Part shown: positions 26,102-34,693 of the stretch, in pieces
Layout: each line of letters opens with the position of its first letter
How positions within the stretch are numbered: the stretch's first letter is position 1
From: Clostridiales bacterium
GTDB lineage: Bacteria > Bacillota > Clostridia > Oscillospirales > Acutalibacteraceae
DNA: 64,000 nucleotides
Assembly: GCA_021199275.1 (NCBI GenBank)
Contig: JAJQIJ010000021.1
Span: 61,751 to 125,750, forward strand
Reading direction: 5' to 3'
Translations under genes and position numbers: made by a program
The notes under the pieces: model-generated
Told to the model about the DNA's origin: nothing
The model's database searches: none
Seen by the model: the letters and a program-made list of their open reading frames with translations, nothing else

Positions 26102-26494
26102 TTAAGGGGCATGGATAATTGTGGCGTCAAAGTCATAGGGCGGCGCTGTTTCGCGATTTCTGTATTCATGCTTTTCATAATAGCCTATGAGCTGCCCGCC
26201 CCCGTCGCGCAGCGCAACCATGTAAACGTCTTTATTTTCTTTTTTATTATAATAGGTATACATTATATTATTCTTTTTACTTTTTTCAAACCAAGAAACA
26301 ACTTTTTTAATCATTTCCTGCGACTTTGCGTTGTGGCACGCCAATAAGCTGCTGCCCACAGAAATTTTACCGGGCCTTGCATATCTTGCCTCTGCCGCTG
26401 GGTTCATATAAATAATTTCATGGTTAAGGTTGCAAATTACAACCATGCTTTTGTCAGAGTCAACAATGCTTTTAAAATATAAATTTAAATCCAT
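26102..26494 (-). CDS. PAS-domain protein
   Basis: 130 residues made of one PAS domain: MVVICNLNHEIIYMNPAAEARYAR (shown here as MVVICNLNHEIIYMNPAAEA), then SVGSSLLACHNAKSQEMIKK and VYMVALRDGGGQLIGYYE. The CHNAKSQE segment resembles the PAS domains attached to DUF438 proteins of anaerobes. No output domain is present, so it may act by protein contact. ATG 26494 has GGGGG upstream. Confidence 0.7.
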   Translation of the reverse strand: MDLNLYFKSIVDSDKSMVVICNLNHEIIYMNPAAEARYARPGKISVGSSLLACHNAKSQEMIKKVVSWFEKSKKNNIMYTYYNKKENKDVYMVALRDGGGQLIGYYEKHEYRNRETAPPYDFDATIIHAP

Positions 26495-26576
26495 TTTTAC
26501 CCCCATGTTTGCCGAAAGTAAAACTGCTTTTCAGTCAGCGCTTAGTGCCTGCACTGCCGCCGGGTTTTGCGCTGCG

Positions 26577-28166
26577 CTATTGTGCCAAATCAAGTTCCTT
26601 TATCTGCTCTTTGGTTTCGGCAACGGTGTTTTTAACTTCGTCAATATAAGATTCGCCGCCGCAAACAAAGCCCACTGTAAATTCGCTTTCGTCATAATCT
26701 GCGCTGTCTGTGCAAAAATAAGGCACAACATAGCCCCGTGTGGAAAATTCCCTGCTGTAAACCACTGCGCCGTCTATGGAATATGACATATAGCCCCAGT
26801 TGCAGTTTGCAACAGCCGTAAATGCAGTTTCAAACTTGAAATCGTCTGACATGGCCCTGATGCGGCTGGTGGCTTTCCACACCCTGGTGCTTGTTGACGA
26901 ATATGAATATGTGTTTGAACACAAATTGGTTTTTTCGCCTGACGTTTGCAAAATATAAAACTGTTCTGTGTCGCTGCCCTGAAAAGACGTCAGCGTGTCT
27001 GTTTCATAAATCATTTTAACAGCATTGTCTTTTTCAGCATAAACCCGCAGCTTATAAGCAGGCTGGGTTACAGTTACCGCGTTGCCGTTTGCCGCGCTTG
27101 AAAGCACATGCTTGTCATAGCTGAAAACAACCAGCATTTCCGGCGTTTCATCGCCGTTAAAATCAATTAGGCGCACAACGCACACGCCGGACGCGCTGCA
27201 AATGTTTGCGGCTGTTTTGTAATCTGCTTTTCCGTACTGCGCTTCAAGGCCCTCAACAGTGTCTGCATAAAGCGCATAAATTTCTGATGTGCTAAGCTGT
27301 GTTTCTGCCGTGTTGGTTTCAGACACCGAAATTGCAAGCTGTTCAATGACAGCTTCGGCGGAATCTATTAAGCTTTGCGCCGCAGAGTCGGAAATATATG
27401 ACAGGCGCACAGTTTCAAAATCGCTTTCATTGATTTTGTCGTCTAAAACATAAATGTCATCTTCGGCGTCATAACGGCATTCTTTTTTTTCTTTAAATTT
27501 CTTGCCGCTTTTCGTGTAAAGCTGCATTGTGACCCCGTCGTCAGACAGCACGCCTATATAATATCTGCCCCGGTTATTGTAAAGCGACACCCAAGAGCCG
27601 AGCCCGGAATTGCCCGCAGTGTTTGCCCCGGCTGAAAAGATGGCTGAAAATTCGCCTTTCACATAACCCCATATTTCAATAAAATATTCGCCGCCGTTTT
27701 CATAAACTGCCAAAAGTTCATATTTGGAATCATTGTCAAAATCAATCTGCCTGACATAGGAAAGCCCCGTCATGGAATAATATGAGCCGCCCGAAGAGTC
27801 AGTAACGGCTTCTGCCCTGCCGGCACCGTATTCAGAAATCAAATTGCTGCACACTTCGCCCGCGTCCTGCCGGAAAGCTTTTTCTTTTTTTATGTTTTGC
27901 GAAATTGCAGCGCCCGGTATTCCGACTGCAAGGGCAAGCAGCAAAACGCACACTGCCGCCGCCAAGGCAGGCACGGCCTTTTTCCTTTTTTGCAGCGCGC
28001 CGGCTATTATTGCAGCAAGTGATTCGCCGCTCAACACACGTTTTTTTATTTGACTTATTTTGCCGGCAAGCGCAGCCGTGATTTTTTTTGCTGCTTTTTC
28101 AGCGAAGCGGCGGCGGACGTTTATTTCTTTTTCCGGAACATCGTCAAAATAATTATATTTTTTCAC
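26577..28166 (-). CDS. Membrane-anchored protein with VCBS/FG-GAP-like modules
   Basis: 529 residues: a basic cytosolic N-terminus (1-65), one span (PALAAAVCVLLLALAVGI, about 66-85), then an extracellular part. Two segments resemble the calcium-loop motif of VCBS/FG-GAP repeats: IDFDNDSKYELLAVYENGG (about 138-156) and IDFNGDETPEMLVVFSYD (about 330-347). Such proteins are frequent in Ruminococcaceae; the function is unknown. Monocistronic; a second architecture reading (beta-propeller pair) is possible. Confidence 0.65.
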   Translation of the reverse strand: MKKYNYFDDVPEKEINVRRRFAEKAAKKITAALAGKISQIKKRVLSGESLAAIIAGALQKRKKAVPALAAAVCVLLLALAVGIPGAAISQNIKKEKAFRQDAGEVCSNLISEYGAGRAEAVTDSSGGSYYSMTGLSYVRQIDFDNDSKYELLAVYENGGEYFIEIWGYVKGEFSAIFSAGANTAGNSGLGSWVSLYNNRGRYYIGVLSDDGVTMQLYTKSGKKFKEKKECRYDAEDDIYVLDDKINESDFETVRLSYISDSAAQSLIDSAEAVIEQLAISVSETNTAETQLSTSEIYALYADTVEGLEAQYGKADYKTAANICSASGVCVVRLIDFNGDETPEMLVVFSYDKHVLSSAANGNAVTVTQPAYKLRVYAEKDNAVKMIYETDTLTSFQGSDTEQFYILQTSGEKTNLCSNTYSYSSTSTRVWKATSRIRAMSDDFKFETAFTAVANCNWGYMSYSIDGAVVYSREFSTRGYVVPYFCTDSADYDESEFTVGFVCGGESYIDEVKNTVAETKEQIKELDLAQ

Positions 28167-28220
28167 ACCGCGCCCCCTTTCAAAAAAACAGATAAAAGCA
28201 AAACAGCCCTGCGGCGCTAA

Positions 28221-29192
28221 TCACTTGCGCAGGTACCTGATATCGCTGCCTTCCAGCGTTTGAAAGTCATATTCGCCCGCAAGGCGGCTTGTAACACGTT
28301 CGCCGTAAAGCCCTTCAAGCTGTGCAAATTCGCAGTTGGTGTTAATAACGGTGGGCTTTGACGTAAGCAAACGCGTGTTTATAATGTTATAAAGGCAGGC
28401 TGTTGTGTAAGAGCTTTGGAATTCCGTGCCAAGGTCGTCTATAATAAGCAAATCGCAATATAAGACCCCCTCTTCGTCATAACGCTTTACCGCCCTGCCG
28501 AACTTTTCGTTTTCAAGGTCTGACAAAATGTTTTGGCATGTGCCGAAAATAACAGACAGCCCCCTGTTTACAGCCACATTGGCAATGGCCAGGCTAAGGT
28601 GCGTTTTGCCAAGCCCCGTGCCGCCGAAAAGCAGCAGGTTTTTGGCATGCGCGCCCAGTGTTGCCGCATATTGCCGGCAATATTCATAAATTTTTTCTGC
28701 GCGCAACCGCGGTGAAACGGCGTTTTCACCGGCGCCGGCAGGGTAATAATTCAAATCAAACGTTTCAAACGTGCACTTGCCAAGCGGAGCCGCTTTTTCA
28801 AGTTCGCCCCTTTGGGCTTCAAGCAGCAGCTGCCTGTGGCATTTGCAAATTCTGTTGTTAACATAGCCGGTGTCGCAGCATATAGGGCATGTATATTTCA
28901 CAGTTAACGAATTTTCGTCAAAACCGTTTTTAACCAGCAGTTCCTTTTTTTTGTTTTGCAGTTCCAAGCTTTTTCTTTTAAGCCGTTCAAATTCAGCGCC
29001 GTTGTCGCCGTCATAAAAAAACAGCTTTGAAATAGACAGGCCTATGGCCGCCAACTCCTTTTGTATGCTTTCAAGCTGCGGAATTTTTTCAGATATTTGC
29101 ATAAATTTTGCGTTTGCCTGCGCTTCTGCGCGTTCGCGCCTTTTTTCAAGCGTGTTTAATGCCTTTTGATAAACTGAACCCCTGTAAGACAT
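28221..29192 (-). CDS. DnaC/DnaI-like helicase loader ATPase
   Basis: AAA+ ATPase that loads the replicative helicase. 323 residues. It has an N-terminal coiled coil (1-95), a zinc-binding cluster (CPICCDTGYVNNRICKCH, about 102-119), Walker A LLFGGTGLGKTHLS (about 188-201), Walker B CDLLIIDDLGTE and the arginine-finger region ERVTSRL. It is 15 nt downstream of a DnaD-domain gene, the usual primosome pairing (DnaD/DnaB with DnaI) in Firmicutes. Confidence 0.88.
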   Translation of the reverse strand: MSYRGSVYQKALNTLEKRRERAEAQANAKFMQISEKIPQLESIQKELAAIGLSISKLFFYDGDNGAEFERLKRKSLELQNKKKELLVKNGFDENSLTVKYTCPICCDTGYVNNRICKCHRQLLLEAQRGELEKAAPLGKCTFETFDLNYYPAGAGENAVSPRLRAEKIYEYCRQYAATLGAHAKNLLLFGGTGLGKTHLSLAIANVAVNRGLSVIFGTCQNILSDLENEKFGRAVKRYDEEGVLYCDLLIIDDLGTEFQSSYTTACLYNIINTRLLTSKPTVINTNCEFAQLEGLYGERVTSRLAGEYDFQTLEGSDIRYLRK

Positions 29193-29207
29193 ATTGCCCC
29201 CCTTATG

Positions 29208-30263
29208 CTAATTCAATTTGAATTCGGTAATGTTTTTTGCGTCTTGCTGAATTTTGTCAATATCATATGTAGCCTTGCGCTTTGCCACGCCGGGCGTTTT
29301 TGCGCCGGCACGGCTTTTTTTGTGTTCCTGTGCTTCGCGCTGCACATCTTCGGGCGTGCTTATGCCCTTTTTAAGCCAGTTTGAAAGCACCGCGTCAATA
29401 TAGCTGAAAGACGGGCGCGCGCAATTGTTTTTCATTATGTCAACAGCTGCTTCCACCATTTCAATGCTAAAGCTTTTCTGCCATAAAAGCACCTTTTCGC
29501 GCTGCTTCGCAGTGGGGGCTTTAAACGAAATTCCGGCAAGCGACGCCACTTTGCGCCAAAATGAATCTGTATGTTCTATTTCCTTGCATTTTTCTTCGGC
29601 AGCGGCGGCGGTGTCTATTCCTTCGTCAGCCCAGTTTTGCGCAATGCGCATAACATAGCCCATGCCTATTGCCCTGCCCTTTTCCTTTTCATTTCTGTAA
29701 TATTGCAGAATTACCAGCACAACCTCAGCCGAAAGTCCGTAAAAGCTTATTAAATTTACCAGCATTTCCTGCTCTGACGTGCGCAGAGTCCTGCCCAAAA
29801 CAACCTGCGCTTCGTTAAGCAGCATTTCAATGTCAGGGTTTTGCTGCGCCGCCATTACTATTTCCGCCTGAGACAGGCGTGGGCATGAAATAGGCGCGGC
29901 CGGGGCATGCGCAGGCACAGAGCCTGTGCTTTGCGGCTTTAAAGTTTCAGCTTTCGGCGCCGACTGAACTTCATGCGCCGCTGCGGGGCTTTTTGCTTCG
30001 GCTTTTTGCAAGTTTCCGCCCTGCGCGTCAATGCAGCCCTCGTTTATCCAAAAGTCCATAATGTCTGCCGCCGCCTCTTGCGTAATGCCAAGCGGCTTTG
30101 CAATGTCTGCAAGTTCAGCAGCGCCGCCGTTTTTCAAAACTATCAGCAGCGCCTTTAGTTCATATTCGCTTGCAAGCTTTATATATTTTTCAATAATCTG
30201 CGCAGGCACGGCAAAAAAACCGCCGTTCCACATTTCCCCGGAATGAACAAAATTATAAATCAT
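29208..30263 (-). CDS. DnaD-domain replication initiation protein
   Basis: 351 residues. The N-terminal winged helix (about 20-80) is followed by a Pro/Ala-rich linker (95-135) and DnaD helical domains (about 140-320) with the tail motif region FSYIDAVLSNWLKKGI, which binds DNA and remodels it for helicase loading. ATG 30263 is the first in-frame start after AACGGAGC. It forms an operon with the downstream helicase loader. Confidence 0.85.
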   Translation of the reverse strand: MIYNFVHSGEMWNGGFFAVPAQIIEKYIKLASEYELKALLIVLKNGGAAELADIAKPLGITQEAAADIMDFWINEGCIDAQGGNLQKAEAKSPAAAHEVQSAPKAETLKPQSTGSVPAHAPAAPISCPRLSQAEIVMAAQQNPDIEMLLNEAQVVLGRTLRTSEQEMLVNLISFYGLSAEVVLVILQYYRNEKEKGRAIGMGYVMRIAQNWADEGIDTAAAAEEKCKEIEHTDSFWRKVASLAGISFKAPTAKQREKVLLWQKSFSIEMVEAAVDIMKNNCARPSFSYIDAVLSNWLKKGISTPEDVQREAQEHKKSRAGAKTPGVAKRKATYDIDKIQQDAKNITEFKLN

Positions 30264-30335
30264 TTTTTTGCTCCGTTCAGCTCTGAATTAACACAAAATA
30301 ATTTGGCGGTGACAACCCGCCCGGTAAATAAACAG

Positions 30336-30447
30336 CCGGTTTTTAAGAAGCTGCGCGGCAATTAAGCCCGAAAGCTGTAGCCCCCGCCGCTTTACGCATT
30401 TAATTACAGATTTCCCCGTAATTGGGCTGCCCTTAATAAAAAACCGG
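30336..30447. ncRNA. Candidate structured RNA (multi-branch fold)
   Basis: CCGGTTTTT (30336-30344) pairs with AAAAACCGG (30439-30447). Inside are GCGGC/GCCGC (30355-30359 with 30386-30390) and AATTAC/GTAATT (30402-30407 with 30418-30423). Together they make a closed multi-branch structure of about 112 nt. The strand is uncertain: as a minus transcript it would be in the dnaD leader. It matches no riboswitch I know and may instead be a diverged dispersed element. Confidence 0.4.
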
Positions 30448-30528
30448 TGGACTTTTTATTGTATCAAAAAGATGTTATGTTGTAAATAGACAAATTGGTA
30501 ACAAAATAGTTAAAGTAATAAATTATAG

Positions 30529-30557
30529 TTGCAAACAATAAAAATGGAGTGTATAAT
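30529..30557 (+). promoter_or_regulatory. Sigma-A promoter of the transporter/LRR operon
   Basis: TTGCAA (30529-30534), 17-nt spacer, TATAAT (30552-30557). Start expected near 30564. Confidence 0.8.
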
Positions 30558-30559
30558 AG

Positions 30560-30598
30560 TTTACATGGAATTTACACAAAATTTTTCTTGAGTTAACA
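30560..30598 (+). promoter_or_regulatory. Pho-box-like array overlapping the transcription start
   Basis: Hexamers at an exact 11-bp period: TTTACA (30560), TTTACA (30571), TTTTTC (30582, degenerate), TTAACA (30593). They lie just after the -10 element, where a bound regulator would repress. Compare boxes at 6293 and 16438. Confidence 0.5.
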
Positions 30599-30763
30599 AA
30601 AATTTTGTTGAATTTTTAGCTCCGTCACATTTGATAAAGTGTTTTTCGCCTTGATACGGCGAATTTCACCGTTTTATTCGGGAAATAACCGCGCCCGATA
30701 TTGAGCTGCTGTTTCAAATGTGGATTTCAGCGTTTCTGATTAAAAAACCAAAGGAGTTTGTCT

Positions 30764-32572
30764 ATGGCGAATTTAGGCTCTAAGGTAAAGGATTTATTTA
30801 CCGACATCAAGACACACTGGAACACCCCTGCAAAGGGTAAGTATGTTCCATATAAAGAATATCTGGACATACTTATAGGAAACGGCAGCAACTATGTTGC
30901 AAAAAAGACGCTCGAATATCTGACGTTTGCGGCAAGCTGTTATCTGATTATGTACCACTATAACCTGCCGTATCTTACGTTTTCAATAATCACGCTTATC
31001 AATATGCCGCTTAACTATATTTGGTCTATGATGAGCTGGGTTATTAACGACAATTTGGGTTTTCTGCCCAAAAGCACTGAAAGAAAGTTCAGGGGCGTAT
31101 ATCTGCTGCTTATAGTTATAGGGCTTTCCATGATTATAGGCGACTATTCGCAGCTTTTTGACCAGTCAGGCAAATTCGTTACATATTTAAACGGGCTTGA
31201 GGGAATAAGCGCCGCTTCGGCATTTAAAATTCTGGGCACGCACATTTTGTGGAACGGGTGGTATGGCTCAAGAAATATATTTTGGCGCAAAAAGCTTGTG
31301 CCTAAATTCGGCAGATACAAATATTCTCTTTACAGCGACTATATTCCAAAGGTTGTAACTGTATTTTTGCTGGGTTGGCTGCCTTTTTACACAACTATAA
31401 CAGACGTTACGACAAGGGTTTGGGTGTGCAACCTTTTGTTTGCGGTTTATAACATGTTCGGCTTTGACACGCAGCTTGAAAACTGCGCGCAAAATTGCAG
31501 CCCCAATGTGCGTGAAAGAATTTTTGTAAGAACATACCCCATAAAGCTTTCCCACTTTGCGCAGTCAATTCTGGCAATTATTTTGCCTGTGCTTATAGGC
31601 CTGTGTAAAGACGAATGGGCTGACATAGCCGTGTTCAAATACATAATACCGTTTACATTTCTTATTTCTTCAACACTGACAATGATATTCGCCGGGCGAG
31701 TCAAAGAAAGAATTCCGCAGCCCCCCCTCGAAAAGAAAGTCAAAATCAAGTTTTGGGACGGCATGTTCGGCGTAATGCGCAACAAATACAAATGGATTCA
31801 AACCGTGGTGGGCCTGCTGGACTCGCTGGGCAACGGCATGCTTACGTTTACAACGGTGCTTTATCTTTATACATTCCGCTTAAGCGGGCTGGCATACAGC
31901 CTGATTGTGGCGCTGGTGTCGTTTGCAGGCACGCCGCCGGATTTCTTTACGCCATATTTCATAAAAAGGTTTTCATATAAACAAATCACAATATTTTACC
32001 AGCTTTCAAGGGCGCTGTGCTACACAGTTATAGTTTTGTGCTATTTGTTCTGCGGCGACAATTTGCTGCTGTGCGGCACGCTGAGCGTTGTAATGCTGTT
32101 TATTACCGAAATGTTTCAAACAGTGCCCAAATCAGTCGGCCATGATATGGACGTGCGCGTCAACGACTACCAGATGTACCTGTCGGGCGAAAGGCTTGAA
32201 AACTTTGCTGGCGTGTTCGGCTGGTTTACCGGCCCGGTTACTACATTTGTAAGCCTTATCATTCCTATTTTACTGCTGAAATACGGCTTTAACAGCAACT
32301 GGGACGTTTTATATATTGATTCCGCAAGGGTTAAAATAATTGTAATTCCAATTATATTCGACATAGTCGGCTATCTGCTTATGACAATTCCATATTTCTT
32401 CTGGGATTATGACGACGACAAACAAAACAAAGTTATGGAAGTTTTGCGCCGCCGCGAAGAGGTAACGCGAAAGCAATATAACGAAGAACACGGAATTGAC
32501 GCAGACGCGCCGGAAAAAGAACCCACCGCCGTCGGGGCCGAAGCAGTAAACGAGGAGGTGGCAGCGCAATGA
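30764..32572 (+). CDS. MFS transporter of the GPH/sugar-symporter type
   Basis: 602-residue membrane protein with about eleven to twelve spans and a long polar C-terminus (560-602). The N-terminal 40 residues are cytosolic (KTHWNTPAKGKYVPYKEYLD). Blocks such as ILIGNGSNYVAKKTLEYLT and GWFTGPVTTFVSLIIPILL suggest a diverged GPH-like MFS carrier. It is longer than the usual 450-500. Start ATG 30764 has AAGGAG 7 nt upstream. Its TGA overlaps the ATG of the LRR protein gene (ATGA), so the two are coupled. Substrate unknown. Confidence 0.72.
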   Translation: MANLGSKVKDLFTDIKTHWNTPAKGKYVPYKEYLDILIGNGSNYVAKKTLEYLTFAASCYLIMYHYNLPYLTFSIITLINMPLNYIWSMMSWVINDNLGFLPKSTERKFRGVYLLLIVIGLSMIIGDYSQLFDQSGKFVTYLNGLEGISAASAFKILGTHILWNGWYGSRNIFWRKKLVPKFGRYKYSLYSDYIPKVVTVFLLGWLPFYTTITDVTTRVWVCNLLFAVYNMFGFDTQLENCAQNCSPNVRERIFVRTYPIKLSHFAQSILAIILPVLIGLCKDEWADIAVFKYIIPFTFLISSTLTMIFAGRVKERIPQPPLEKKVKIKFWDGMFGVMRNKYKWIQTVVGLLDSLGNGMLTFTTVLYLYTFRLSGLAYSLIVALVSFAGTPPDFFTPYFIKRFSYKQITIFYQLSRALCYTVIVLCYLFCGDNLLLCGTLSVVMLFITEMFQTVPKSVGHDMDVRVNDYQMYLSGERLENFAGVFGWFTGPVTTFVSLIIPILLLKYGFNSNWDVLYIDSARVKIIVIPIIFDIVGYLLMTIPYFFWDYDDDKQNKVMEVLRRREEVTRKQYNEEHGIDADAPEKEPTAVGAEAVNEEVAAQ

Positions 32573-33852
32573 AAAAGGGCAGAAAAAAAGACAAAGCGCC
32601 AAAAGCCGGCAACGATTTCCTTGCACAGGAAGCCATTGAAGAGCAGGCCACCGCACAGGACTACACGCTTGACATTCCTGACGACGAAGTGTGGACATAT
32701 CAGATTGAGGGCTTACAGGAGCCACGCATAGGCAAGCCTACTGAAAATGCAAAAATCAAAAAAATTATTGTTGTAATTGTTCTTGTAATTGCAATAGGCG
32801 CCGCAATATTCTTTTCTGTTTATGCCGTGCACAATGACACATATGAATATAAAGAGCTTGAAGACGGCACATATGAGCTTGTCAAATTTTCAAACTCGGG
32901 TGACATTACCGAAATCACCATAGATTATGTTGTTGATTTGAAAACGGGTGAAAAAGACCTGACAAAGCCCATTACCGTGATTGACGAATTTGCCTTTAAC
33001 TGTGACGAGGTTTTAAACTCAATAACATTTGGCAAAGACGTAAAGTCAATAGACGGCAAATCAATATACAGCTGCTGGTATGTGCAAAACGTTTTTGTTG
33101 ACGAAGAAAACGAATATTACTGCGACATTGACGGGGTGCTTTACACAAAGGACTTAACCGAAGTGGTGCATTACCCCAACGACCATGACAAATATTTAAG
33201 GCTTAAAACCGGCTATGCATATCTTGACGATGAGGGCGTGCAGCACTCTTACCTTGTAGATGACGACGGCGCTGAAATGGAAGAGCTTTGGGGCACAACA
33301 CAAGCATATGACGAAGAATATCTTGAAGAATACAACAAAAATGTCAGAACTTATGTAATTCCGTCAACAGTTACTACAATAGGCGAACTTGCATTTGCAT
33401 ATTCCAACATAACGGCGCTTTATATTCCCGAAGGGGTTACTGTCATGGAATCTATGGCGGTGTTTAAAAACACCGTGCTGCTGAACATTTACAGCTACAC
33501 CGCAGACGGTGTTATTACAGACGTTACTTATGCCGCCACCGAACAGATGGCAAGCATATATAATTCCCTGCCGGAGGGGCTTGAATATATAGGCTCTGAC
33601 TGCTTTTATTACACACGCGCGCTGTCATACATATATATTCCGGCAAGCGTTACATATATAGGCCACCACGCTTTTTGGGACGCCGTTTATAAAGAAAATG
33701 GCGAGCTTTACGGAATTTCCGCAATAAATGTTGCGCTTGACGAAGAAACGTGGAAAAACAATGTAACCACCGGCGACCAATGGCGCCCGCAATATGATTA
33801 TAATTTATTCAAAAAATCTGTAGACATTAATTACAGCGCAGCCAGAGAATAA
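32569..33852 (+). CDS. Membrane-anchored BspA-like leucine-rich repeat protein
   Basis: 427 residues: a cytosolic acidic N-terminus (1-65), a single span (IKKIIVVIVLVIAIGAAIFF, about 64-83), and an extracellular region with LRR_5-type repeats. Repeat-like segments are ITVIDEFAFNCDEVLNSITF, VYPSTVTTIGELAFAYSNI-like sequence near 265, and YIPASVTYIGHHAFWDAV near 360. BspA-like proteins often bind surfaces or other proteins. Direct coupling to a transporter gene suggests the two work together. The stop codon falls in an element-like palindrome. Confidence 0.75.
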   Translation: MKKGRKKDKAPKAGNDFLAQEAIEEQATAQDYTLDIPDDEVWTYQIEGLQEPRIGKPTENAKIKKIIVVIVLVIAIGAAIFFSVYAVHNDTYEYKELEDGTYELVKFSNSGDITEITIDYVVDLKTGEKDLTKPITVIDEFAFNCDEVLNSITFGKDVKSIDGKSIYSCWYVQNVFVDEENEYYCDIDGVLYTKDLTEVVHYPNDHDKYLRLKTGYAYLDDEGVQHSYLVDDDGAEMEELWGTTQAYDEEYLEEYNKNVRTYVIPSTVTTIGELAFAYSNITALYIPEGVTVMESMAVFKNTVLLNIYSYTADGVITDVTYAATEQMASIYNSLPEGLEYIGSDCFYYTRALSYIYIPASVTYIGHHAFWDAVYKENGELYGISAINVALDEETWKNNVTTGDQWRPQYDYNLFKKSVDINYSAARE

Positions 33853-33868
33853 CGGGCGAGCCCTTATT
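33848..33868 (-). repeat. Dispersed element, left-end fragment
   Basis: The minus strand reads CAATAAGGGCTCGCCCG then TTATT, one base different from the left end of copy 4. The stop TAA of the LRR gene (33850-33852) is inside it. Confidence 0.65.
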
Positions 33869-33883
33869 GAAAAAACGCCAAAT

Positions 33884-33920
33884 AAAACGGCGGCACAATT
33901 TAAATTGTGCCGCCGTTTTT
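33884..33920. terminator. Strong bidirectional terminator
   Basis: Near-perfect palindrome with an 18-bp stem (AAAACGGCGGCACAATTT and its complement), ending TTTTT on the plus strand. It lies between the convergent LRR and HAD genes. Confidence 0.85.
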
Positions 33921-34036
33921 GCATGTTTACCGGGTGCTTGCACAGCCATTCAATAAAGCGCCGCCGGCAATAGCCTGTGCAAGCGCAAATTAAAAATTGG
34001 CGCAGCATGTAAAGGCGGGCGCCCCATAAGTTATTG
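33921..34036 (+). repeat. Dispersed element, copy 5 (right part)
   Basis: CAAATTAAAAATTGGCG and AAAGGCGGGCGCCCCATAAGTTATT (in parts: GGCGGGCGCC, CCATAAGTTATT) correspond to the interior and right end. The stop codon of the HAD gene (34031-34033) is at the same register as the pyrG stop in copy 4. Confidence 0.6.
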
Positions 34037-34693
34037 CAAAAAAGATGAAATTATTTTATATACTTCCCCCGGGGAGTCGGCCATATAAGCCGGCGAAGCA
34101 GAAAAGAGCGCGTCACGGCTGACAAAGCCCCAGCTTACCGCTATAACGCCGCAGCCCAGATTTTTTGCGGAAGCTATGTCAACGCAGCTGTCGCCCACCC
34201 ACAGGCATTCGCCGGGGCTTATGCCCAAAGAGTCAAGCTGAGCCGAAAGCACCGAAACGTCCGGCTTGACGGGGCCGCTGTCGCCTGCGCCGCAGACAAA
34301 GTCAAAAATTCCCTTGCCGAAAACCGCGGCAATCATGTCCCGCGCGGCGTTTTCCGGCTTATTTGTGCAAACCGCAAGCCCAAGCCCCGCTGTTTTAAGC
34401 TTTTGTAAAAGCTCTTTAACGCCGCTGTATGCATATGCGTTTTCAAGCTTTATTTCATTATATTTCTTTTTAAAAAGCAAATATTGCCTTTCAAGCTCTT
34501 TTTCGCTCAAAGAGCCCCCAAATGCGCGGCTGACAAGCAGCTTTGCCCCGTTTCCCACAAACGACTTGTAATTTTCGCGGCTCCAGCGTTTTTTAAGCCC
34601 CGCTTTTTCCAGCAGATAATCGCATGCGCGCCCCAGGTCGTCAACCGTGTCAATAAGCGTGCCGTCCAAATCAAAAATTATATATTTAATCAT
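34031..34693 (-). CDS. HAD-superfamily phosphatase (phosphoglycolate phosphatase-like)
   Basis: 220 residues. Motif I is FDLDGTLIDT (residues 7-16), with nucleophile D8 and D10. The helical cap is about 16-80, motif II is VCTNKP, motif III is the Lys of GPVKPD, and motif IV is WVGDSCVDI. It resembles Gph and pyrophosphatase PpaX; the substrate is not determinable. Its ATG overlaps the potD stop by 8 nt, so it is the last gene of the pot transcript. Confidence 0.85.
   Translation of the reverse strand: MIKYIIFDLDGTLIDTVDDLGRACDYLLEKAGLKKRWSRENYKSFVGNGAKLLVSRAFGGSLSEKELERQYLLFKKKYNEIKLENAYAYSGVKELLQKLKTAGLGLAVCTNKPENAARDMIAAVFGKGIFDFVCGAGDSGPVKPDVSVLSAQLDSLGISPGECLWVGDSCVDIASAKNLGCGVIAVSWGFVSRDALFSASPAYMADSPGEVYKIISSFLQ

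Larger units (their letters stand above)
30264..30763. other. Divergent intergenic region dnaD / transporter
   Basis: 500 nt without a gene. It holds a predicted multi-stem structure (30336-30447), a strong plus-strand promoter (30529-30557), Pho-box-like hexamers (30560-30598) and a roughly 190-nt leader for the transporter gene. The leader also has the AT-rich inverted repeat CAAAATTTTT / AAAAATTTTG (30577-30606). Confidence 0.7.

Noticed and set aside
26032..26110. Possible further dispersed element near GCGGCTTGCCCGGCTGTTAAT
   Set aside because: Only a weak match to the left end and no right end within range.
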